Positions 7,357 through 12,182 of a stretch of 12,182 nt of DNA are shown one piece after another. The number at the start of each line of letters is the position of its first letter. The first letter of the stretch is position 1. The stretch lies in the NCBI GenBank assembly GCA_019752835.1, contig JAIELR010000147.1, forward strand, positions 1 to 12,182. The letters are read 5' to 3'. The translations under genes and the position numbers were made by a program. The notes under the pieces were generated by a model. That model searched no databases. It was not told where the DNA came from and saw only the letters and a program-made list of their open reading frames with translations. This DNA is from Gammaproteobacteria bacterium (lineage in GTDB: Bacteria > Pseudomonadota > Gammaproteobacteria > UBA1113).

Positions 7357-7686
7357 ATTTATTGCCCCTTGAATAATCTTGCCAATAAGTAATAGCCTTC
7401 TTAATGTCTGTTTTTTGGCTCGCCTTATCTCCAGCACATAACAAGAGGATAATATCATTGCCATCTTCTGCATAATAAATTCGATAGCCCGAGCCAAACG
7501 ACAATCGAAACTCAGAAATATTTGCGTTAATGGACTTATGATCACCCTTATTTCCCCCAACGCTATTCGATCAAGTCTTTCTTTGACGCGATATCGAATA
7601 GGCTTATCTAGCGACTCAAGCCATTCTAGAAAAGGAAACTTTCCAGATTCAGTTTCAAAAACTTTAAGGGTGTATTTTATATACAT
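7349..7686 (-). pseudogene. higB: HigB-type toxin (Gp49 family) with one-base frameshift
   Basis: The first 40 or so codons (YTLKVFETESGKFPFLEWLESL ... ERLDRIALG, a span) match the start of HigB/Gp49 toxins, RelE-fold mRNA interferases. The frame then drifts into unrelated residues, while another frame supplies the proper continuation: GDHKSINANISEFRLSFG, GYRIYYAEDG, IILLLCAGDK, TDIKKAITYW, ending in TAA at 7349-7351. The switch lies at a run of five Gs on the coding strand (CCCCC at 7554-7558); a sixth G would restore one frame of about 112 codons reading ALGGNKGDHK. This looks like a homopolymer slip, either a real inactivation, a phase-variable tract or a sequencing error. The ATG at 7686 has only a distant AGGA, which lies inside the presumed operator. 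Confidence 0.8.
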
Positions 7687-7695
7687 GACATTATC

Positions 7696-7711
7696 GTATC
7701 CTAAAGGATAC
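7696..7711. promoter_or_regulatory. Palindromic operator candidate of higBA
   Basis: GTATCCT and AGGATAC form 7-bp arms around two central bases, ending 9 nt from the toxin start. Position and symmetry fit a HigA binding site overlapping the higBA promoter region. Evidence is sequence symmetry only. Confidence 0.5.
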
Positions 7712-7746
7712 TTTTTTACAATAACAATGTTGCGTATATTAGCAAT

Positions 7747-8241
7747 TTAGGCATCTAACGCCAAAAATCTTTCAATGGCCTCATCAAGATCACTTTCATC
7801 AAAGACCTCAATCCCCGCTTGGGCAAGCAGAAAAGCCGTTGAACCCATGCCCTTGATTAATATATCCGAAAATGAGCCATCATGGATTTGTTTTGAGCCA
7901 CAAGAAGGACTATCCGCTTTCAAAACAGCAACGTTAACGCCATATTGTTCTGCAAGTTTTAGTGTTTGTTGAGCACCTGTTAAAAAATAGGCAGTTACAT
8001 CAACCCCTTCTTCGGTGAGAATTCGCCCTGTTCCATTTAACACGTCCAGCGCAGTTTTACCTGGTTCAATCTCAGCAGGTGGTCTGGGTGCCGGTAAACC
8101 GCCAGCCATTTCAGGACAGATCGAAATAACTCTATTCTGTTTCATCAACTCATCAAGTTTTGCGGAATTGACCAAACAATCGCCACCATCGTAACGAACT
8201 TTTTTGCCTAGTAAACAGCCGCTAATAAGTAATTTGCTCAT
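7747..8241 (-). CDS. DUF523 family Fe-S protein (TudS-like)
   Basis: The 164-residue protein is a stand-alone DUF523 domain. The three conserved cysteines are present: C9 in SGCLLG, C42 in ICPE and C114 in SPSCG, together with the RYDGG motif at 16-20. Members studied as TudS use these cysteines to hold a [4Fe-4S] cluster that takes sulfur from thiouracil; other members are uncharacterised, so the exact substrate here is open. In-frame translation can extend to 8265, but GGGAGAG at 8248-8254, 6 nt before the ATG at 8241, and the family N-terminus (MSKLLISGCL) decide for 8241. It lies about 42 nt downstream of the XRE regulator on the same strand, probably co-transcribed. No C-terminal DUF1722 domain, as in YbgA, is attached. 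Confidence 0.88.
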   Translation of the reverse strand: MSKLLISGCLLGKKVRYDGGDCLVNSAKLDELMKQNRVISICPEMAGGLPAPRPPAEIEPGKTALDVLNGTGRILTEEGVDVTAYFLTGAQQTLKLAEQYGVNVAVLKADSPSCGSKQIHDGSFSDILIKGMGSTAFLLAQAGIEVFDESDLDEAIERFLALDA

Positions 8242-8283
8242 GATATTCTCTCCCTGCCATATCAATAGCAGACGTATTAAATC

Positions 8284-8799
8284 TTACTTTTCCGAAAAAA
8301 ACTCAAAATAAGTATCTATCGCCACCTTGATCATTTGCCCACGTATTTCCGGCGCGTCAACTGAGCGACGAAGACTACTATAAAGCCGCGTTATCGCGTA
8401 AGCCATTTGTCGCTCGGTCAGCCCAGATTTTTTGCCACGAGCAATCATTTCAGTCAACAGATCAGCCAGCAGCACTTCATCTAAGGAATCGATGCTGTAG
8501 CGCTTGTTAATGATTTCTTCAACCATGCTGACCTGTTGCATACTTTCTTCAAGTGGTGACTTTTTATACGATGTACCCGTAAGCGGCTCGCCCTCCCCTA
8601 ATTTAAGCCAGCGCGGGTTCACACCTAGCTTTTCAGCATATACAGCTATTATTTTAGTTTTGGGAATGCGCTTTCCTGTCTCATATTGAGAATAAGTTGA
8701 GCGAGGTATTTGAAATTTCTCACAAAAAGCAAAAGCTGTTTTATAACCTGCCGCCTTTCTGGCTGCTTTTAAGCGATTACCAATATCATTGTTGTCCAT
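8284..8799 (-). CDS. XRE-family helix-turn-helix regulator
   Basis: The 171-residue protein has an N-terminal XRE/HTH_3 DNA-binding domain at about 6-67: IGNRLKAARKAAGY, then the turn-recognition region IPRSTYSQYETGKRIP, and the closing LGVNPRWLKLGEGEPL typical of phage-repressor-like regulators. The remaining part (about 85-171) is predicted helical, with no recognised ligand domain, and may dimerise. TAGG about 7 nt before the ATG is a weak ribosome-binding site. It is transcribed away from the aldolase operon across a shared 202-nt region, so it is a natural candidate regulator of that operon, of the DUF523 gene behind it, and of itself. This is inferred from position only. Confidence 0.85.
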   Translation of the reverse strand: MDNNDIGNRLKAARKAAGYKTAFAFCEKFQIPRSTYSQYETGKRIPKTKIIAVYAEKLGVNPRWLKLGEGEPLTGTSYKKSPLEESMQQVSMVEEIINKRYSIDSLDEVLLADLLTEMIARGKKSGLTERQMAYAITRLYSSLRRSVDAPEIRGQMIKVAIDTYFEFFSEK

Positions 8800-8907
8800 A
8801 GATTAACCTATTTTGTCATTTCTGCTAAATATTTTTCTGCAATTGTACACTAAGTTTCTAAAACATAAAAAGATTTCAAATAAATGAAAATTTATTCTCT
8901 TTAATCG

Positions 8908-8936
8908 TTGATAATTGCAAATTAATACTCTATTAT
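8908..8936 (+). promoter_or_regulatory. Promoter of the aldolase operon
   Basis: TTGATA (8908-8913) and TATTAT (8931-8936) stand 17 nt apart, a strong sigma70 match facing right. The expected start near 8943 leaves a leader of about 60 nt before the first gene. It lies in the AT-rich divergent region 8800-9001, which otherwise holds no gene. Confidence 0.6.
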
Positions 8937-8950
8937 ATAGAAAATGTTCT

Positions 8951-8973
8951 CGCATTAAGATTGATTTAATGTG
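8951..8973. promoter_or_regulatory. Imperfect palindrome just after the operon promoter
   Basis: CGCATTAA (8951-8958) pairs with TTAATGTG (8966-8973), with one G-T pair, about 10 nt past the expected transcription start. It could be an operator for the divergent XRE protein or a small leader hairpin. Confidence 0.35.
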
Positions 8974-9001
8974 AATTACTATATCAGAATTGGGTTAAAA
9001 A

Positions 9002-9343
9002 ATGACTAGACAACAGGCTTCTGACACTGAAAAAATTGCCTCTGAAAATGATCGGCAATTAGAAATGATCAATAACGTATTGAAAATTAATGAAAATATA
9101 TATGAAAACCTGCCGATGCTCTTTAAACATGCGAAAGACATACAGGAAGGGAAAGAGATATCTCAAACAGAGTTGAAAATCATGCTGGCCAAGGTTAATT
9201 TTTTTATTCTACATTGCGCGCTGTTATCAGCGCCTTATTACCCAACGTCATTAGAAAAAATTGAGGTGAGTGAGATTTCTGAAATTCTGGCAATTCTCGA
9301 GGATATTCAACATATATTTTTTCAGGCAATTAATAGCAGTTAA
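9002..9343 (+). CDS. Hypothetical helical protein, first gene of the aldolase operon
   Basis: I do not recognise this 113-residue protein. It is acidic and almost entirely predicted helical, without a signal peptide, cysteine cluster or clear membrane span. Its middle (KVNFFILHCALLSAPYYP) is the most hydrophobic part, between charged amphipathic stretches (IASENDRQLEMINNVLKI and EISEILAILEDIQHIF). It is the first gene behind a good promoter and is followed after 58 nt by the HMGL-like aldolase, so it is probably expressed with the enzymes. A partner or small regulatory protein is conceivable, but nothing in the sequence proves it. The ribosome-binding site (GGGTT) is weak. Confidence 0.6.
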   Translation: MTRQQASDTEKIASENDRQLEMINNVLKINENIYENLPMLFKHAKDIQEGKEISQTELKIMLAKVNFFILHCALLSAPYYPTSLEKIEVSEISEILAILEDIQHIFFQAINSS

Positions 9344-9401
9344 TATTTCACTCATAACCATTTCACAAACACTTTTAAATACAAATTTTTACGGATTTAT
9401 T

Positions 9402-10337
9402 ATGAATAATACCAAAATTCTCGATGTCACCTTACGTGATGGTGGCTATAAAACTAACTTCAATTTCTCGCCCTTATTAATAGCTAATATTTTAAGAGTA
9501 TTGGATACCGCAAGAATCCCCTATATTGAAGTGGGTTATCGAAATGGTTCCTATAAGGCTATCCCCGAAATGGGACCATCGGGCTATTGCGATAATGATT
9601 ACTTACAATATTGTCGAAAATTCATACATTACAGTAAATTAGTGGTTATGTGCCATCCAAAAAATATACCGCAGAATGACTTTGTAGAGATGAAAGAATG
9701 TGGTGTTGATAGCGTACGCATTTGTTTTCCAATTGATAATGAAAACAGTGGATATAAGAGCATAGAAAGGGCTCTAAAAAGTGGACTAGACGTATTTGTT
9801 AATATAACGCGTATATCTCGTCTTTCGGATCATGATTTAATGCAATTAGTTAAGAAATTATCGAATTATCCTTTAGTTGCTATATATCTTGCAGACTCTA
9901 ATGGCAGTCTTACCCCTGAAAAAATAGGTCAATTGTATTCTAATTTAATACAAATAACTCATATACCTCTAGGATTTCATGCGCATGATAATTTGTTTTT
10001 GGCGCAATCCAATGCCATTTCAGCCATCAATTGCGGAGCAACCTTTATCGATGCATCGCTCTTTGGGATAGGTAAAGGTGCCGGAAATTTAAGAACAGAG
10101 GCATTAGTGACGTATTTAAGTACTGATAAAAATAAAGACTATGATCTTTGTTTGCTCTTAGAAATGGCCGAAAAAATAAATCAAGATATCAATCAAAATT
10201 TTCATTCTATGAAAACAAAAGACATTATTATGGGCATTTTTGACTTATCGCAAGACGATATGACTCACTTCTTAGAGTGTAAAAATGCACATGATTATTA
10301 TCGAAAAGCAGAATATATGACTAGAAAGTTGAGTTGA
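9402..10337 (+). CDS. HMGL-like (DRE-TIM) aldolase, related to 4-hydroxy-2-oxovalerate aldolase
   Basis: The 311-residue TIM-barrel protein carries the family signature motifs: DVTLRDGG (8-15, with catalytic R12 and metal-binding D13), YIEVGYRNG (41-49), YLADSNGSLTP (162-172), the metal-binding HAHDN (193-197) and the closing DASLFGIGKGAGNLRTE (217-233). Relatives use Mg or Mn for aldol or retro-aldol chemistry on 2-oxo acids, as in DmpG/MhpE and isopropylmalate synthase. It lacks much of the C-terminal domain by which DmpG contacts its acetaldehyde dehydrogenase partner, and no such dehydrogenase is nearby, so the usual meta-cleavage role is unlikely. In-frame translation extends back to 9270, into the previous gene; the ATG at 9402, just ahead of the TLRDG strand and with ACGGA upstream, fits the family start. 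The next gene follows after 7 nt. Confidence 0.85.
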   Translation: MNNTKILDVTLRDGGYKTNFNFSPLLIANILRVLDTARIPYIEVGYRNGSYKAIPEMGPSGYCDNDYLQYCRKFIHYSKLVVMCHPKNIPQNDFVEMKECGVDSVRICFPIDNENSGYKSIERALKSGLDVFVNITRISRLSDHDLMQLVKKLSNYPLVAIYLADSNGSLTPEKIGQLYSNLIQITHIPLGFHAHDNLFLAQSNAISAINCGATFIDASLFGIGKGAGNLRTEALVTYLSTDKNKDYDLCLLLEMAEKINQDINQNFHSMKTKDIIMGIFDLSQDDMTHFLECKNAHDYYRKAEYMTRKLS

Positions 10338-10344
10338 GAGTACG

Positions 10345-11013
10345 ATGAATATAATCAAAACATTATATAGTTTGGATACGGCAGAGTTGTCTGATGCATT
10401 GGATGCTATTGGAATAGAAGGTGCATTATTTGGCATTTCACAAATAACGTCCGATATAAAAATGGTTGGCCGTGCCTATACCATTAAATATGAAGCTTAT
10501 ACAAAAATGCCCCTTAGTTTTCAAAATGCAGGCAACTATATTGACGATGTTCCAGAAGGCTCCGTTCTTGTGATTGATAACCAAGCTCGTCAAGACTGCA
10601 CCAGCTGGGGCGATATATTAACAAGAATGGCTTTACTAAAAAAACTGTCAGGCACCGTTGTGCATGGCGCCATCCGAGACCATGAGTTTATAAAAAATGC
10701 ATCTTATCCTGTTTTTGCATCAAGCATTTTTATGCGCTCGGGAAAAAATCGTGTTTATAAAGCTGCGGAACAATGTGAGTTAGTGATTAATGGTGTTTCG
10801 ATCCATCCGGGTGACTTTATTGTGGGTGATAGTAATGGTGTTGTTTGTATTCCATTCGCTAACGTTATCGACGTCATTGAAAAGGCAATTAACATAAAAA
10901 ATGCTGAATTTAACATTATATCAGCAATAAAAGAAGGCAAAACCTTACGCGAAGCAAGAGAACAATATCGATATGATCAGCCCTGGATGAAGAATGAAGA
11001 GGACGTAAAATGA
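10345..11013 (+). CDS. RraA-like aldolase (4-hydroxy-4-methyl-2-oxoglutarate aldolase family)
   Basis: The 222-residue protein is of normal length for the RraA/HMG-aldolase family. It shows SDALD (16-20), VGRAYTIK (41-48), the substrate/metal region WGDILTRMALLKKLSG (88-103), VVHGAIRD (105-112) with the conserved Arg-Asp pair at 111-112, and GDFIVGDSNGVVCIP (156-170). Catalytic members cleave 4-hydroxy-4-methyl-2-oxoglutarate or decarboxylate oxaloacetate with Mg; others have different or unknown roles, and true RraA inhibits RNase E. The metabolic neighbours and the retained catalytic residues favour an enzyme. A GAGAG ribosome-binding site stands 5 nt ahead, and the stop overlaps the next start as ATGA, so translation is coupled to the DUF6282 gene. 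Confidence 0.85.
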   Translation: MNIIKTLYSLDTAELSDALDAIGIEGALFGISQITSDIKMVGRAYTIKYEAYTKMPLSFQNAGNYIDDVPEGSVLVIDNQARQDCTSWGDILTRMALLKKLSGTVVHGAIRDHEFIKNASYPVFASSIFMRSGKNRVYKAAEQCELVINGVSIHPGDFIVGDSNGVVCIPFANVIDVIEKAINIKNAEFNIISAIKEGKTLREAREQYRYDQPWMKNEEDVK

Positions 11014-11897
11014 TAAACAATGTTCTATCTAGTAGTTTATCGCCCATAAAAGCTGCAAAATTTATCGATATACACTATCACGTAAATCCTGATGCTTATG
11101 AACGTCGTTATTCTGCATTGCAAGCAGGACGTATATATAAACAATTGAATGGAGCAGTTGTTTTAAAAAGTCACCTGGGCTCAACCGTTAAAATAGCGAA
11201 TGATGCACAAAATGAAGGTCTTCCGGTATATGGATCTATTGTTTTAAACAAAATTGCCGGTGGAATTGACTATAGATATGTTTTACGCGAATTATCTACA
11301 TACAATCCTATTGATAATATAGCGTTGTTAGTCCATTTGCCGACAATAACAGGGCGAACACATGCATCAAAATTAAAAAGAACGGTAGTAACAAATATTC
11401 CACAAGATCAGCTTTTTGCACCTGAAACAATTTCAGATGAAAGCAATAAATTAAAACAATCCGTTGTCGACATTCTCAAATTAAGCTTGGATTATCCTAT
11501 TGTTATTTCATCAGGGCATGCAAACAAAATGGAAGTTGAATTGTTAGTTGAAGCTTGTTGTAAATTAGGTATCAAAAAATTAGTCTTAAATCAACCTGCC
11601 AATCCACTCACGGGAATGACTTTTAACGATTTATCTCAATTAGCACGATATGATTTTATTTGGTTTGAACAAACTGCTTTAACGTATTTATTAGAGTATC
11701 AAAGCAAAGAAGATTTTTTTAATGTTATATTGAAATTACCTAGAGTTATTTATAGCTCTGACTTAGGGCAACCCAGCCAAATTGATATTCAACAGTGGCA
11801 TGAAGAATATACTCAATGGCTAACAGAAAAAGTGATTTCTTTTTCGCGACTGGAGTTGCTTGTCAAAGATAATCCTGAAAAATTGTTAATGTATTAA
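11010..11897 (+). CDS. DUF6282 amidohydrolase-like protein
   Basis: The 295-residue protein resembles DUF6282, a branch of the metal-dependent amidohydrolase superfamily. Visible ligand candidates are D20 and the H22-Y-H24 pair in FIDIHYHVNPD on strand 1, K53 and H55 in VLKSHLGST, H109 before PTITGRTHAS, H170 in ISSGHA and D251 in YSSDLGQP near the end of the barrel. The closing DNPEKLL also matches the usual end of these hydrolases. The segment YGSIVLNKIAGGIDY is typical of the subfamily. No substrate is established for the family as far as I know; hydrolysis of an amide, lactone or ester is inferred. It overlaps the RraA-like gene by 4 nt, which implies a fixed stoichiometry with it. Confidence 0.78.
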   Translation: MINNVLSSSLSPIKAAKFIDIHYHVNPDAYERRYSALQAGRIYKQLNGAVVLKSHLGSTVKIANDAQNEGLPVYGSIVLNKIAGGIDYRYVLRELSTYNPIDNIALLVHLPTITGRTHASKLKRTVVTNIPQDQLFAPETISDESNKLKQSVVDILKLSLDYPIVISSGHANKMEVELLVEACCKLGIKKLVLNQPANPLTGMTFNDLSQLARYDFIWFEQTALTYLLEYQSKEDFFNVILKLPRVIYSSDLGQPSQIDIQQWHEEYTQWLTEKVISFSRLELLVKDNPEKLLMY

Positions 11898-11929
11898 ACA
11901 TTCGTAAAAATCATATAGGAGTTTAAAAA

Positions 11930-12088
11930 ATGTTAATAGGGCAAAGTTTTTTTAATCAACAACCTAAGAATGCATTTTTTATCAAACTAAAATACGGTGA
12001 TACACCCTTGAATCTCATTGATGTTAAGCGTGATGAACATATAAATTTTCTTAATAAATATTATGAAAAAGGCGTTTTTTTGGCTTAA
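11930..12088 (+). CDS. YciI-like small protein, apparently truncated
   Basis: The ORF encodes 52 residues starting MLIGQSFF, with a good TAGGAG ribosome-binding site 8 nt ahead (11916-11921), 32 nt behind the DUF6282 gene. FFIKLKYGD, then RDEHINFLNKYYEKGVFLA, matches the first half of the YCII fold, including the conserved histidine in the R-x-x-H position. Normal family members run on with a Ser-Gly-Pro turn to about 95-100 residues, but here a TAA follows at FLA. Neither other forward frame resumes a recognisable second half in the remaining 94 nt. It is either a degraded gene, cut by a rearrangement, or a genuinely short protein. YciI-like domains are small ferredoxin-like proteins often found beside catabolic enzymes. 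Confidence 0.5.
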   Translation: MLIGQSFFNQQPKNAFFIKLKYGDTPLNLIDVKRDEHINFLNKYYEKGVFLA

Positions 12089-12182
12089 ATGTTTTTGGAA
12101 ACTATTTGGTAAGATTACTTTTTAAATCAGCCCCCCTCCCATTCAAAACTTAATGCCCCCCTTGCTTTATTTAATACCACCC
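12089..12182. other. Non-coding tail with C-runs
   Basis: No gene or terminator hairpin was found. Three C-rich tracts (about 12130-12139, 12163-12168 and the last bases) interrupt otherwise AT-rich DNA, unlike the rest of the window. The stretch may belong to a repeat or a low-quality end. Confidence 0.3.

Noticed and set aside
7042..7686. A single 214-codon minus-strand ORF covering both HigB and HigA
   Set aside because: The middle part (about residues 45-110) is out-of-frame translation of the toxin gene; the proper toxin motifs are in another frame and HigA has its own start with AAGGGG.
9270..9401. Upstream extension of the HMGL-like aldolase
   Set aside because: It overlaps the end of the 113-residue gene and adds residues before the family N-terminus; the ATG at 9402 is better.

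Overview
The window looks like a chromosomal piece of a moderately AT-rich gammaproteobacterium. The full-length Tex protein, the gamma-style REP-like palindrome beside it, the lipoprotein signal and the ordinary sigma70-type promoters all fit this. A Legionellales-like host is possible, but that is an impression, not a proof. tex and the lipoprotein gene are visibly richer in GC than the rest, so the part from about 3.6 kb onward has the feel of accessory DNA.

Layout. (1) 1-193: a REP-like long inverted repeat at the 3' end of tex. (2) 194-2587, minus: tex, a housekeeping RNA-binding transcription factor. (3) 2777-6186, plus: a head-to-tail run of a GIN-domain (DUF2807-like) lipoprotein, a zinc-ribbon SAM methyltransferase and a MurJ/MviN-type flippase. 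The flippase is split into two overlapping frames of 303 and 213 codons by a one-base shift. The methyltransferase and flippase pair suggests modification and export of a lipid-linked glycan or similar envelope compound. (4) 6244-8799, minus: an accessory block with two toxin-antitoxin loci. One is an AbrB-type antitoxin with a RelE-like toxin and looks intact. The other is a HigB/HigA pair whose toxin is broken by one missing base in a G-run. A DUF523 (TudS-like) Fe-S protein and an XRE regulator lie upstream of them. (5) 8800-9001: a divergent control region with a very good promoter facing right. (6) 9002-12088, plus: a compact operon of a 113-residue unknown protein, an HMGL-like (DRE-TIM) aldolase, an RraA-like aldolase, a DUF6282 amidohydrolase-like protein and a YciI-like ORF that stops early.

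The operon in (6) is the best candidate for an undescribed system. Two unrelated folds that each perform aldol/retro-aldol chemistry on 2-oxo acids sit with a predicted metal hydrolase and a small YciI-type protein, with tight spacing (7 nt, then a 4-nt ATGA overlap). No pathway known to me has exactly this set, and the substrate cannot be read from the sequence. Other points of interest are the split flippase with a ribosome-binding site placed exactly for restart, and a 26-30 nt element present three times around the intact toxin-antitoxin promoter. No tRNA, rRNA, CRISPR array or complete insertion sequence was seen, and no gene-free stretch exceeds 300 bases.
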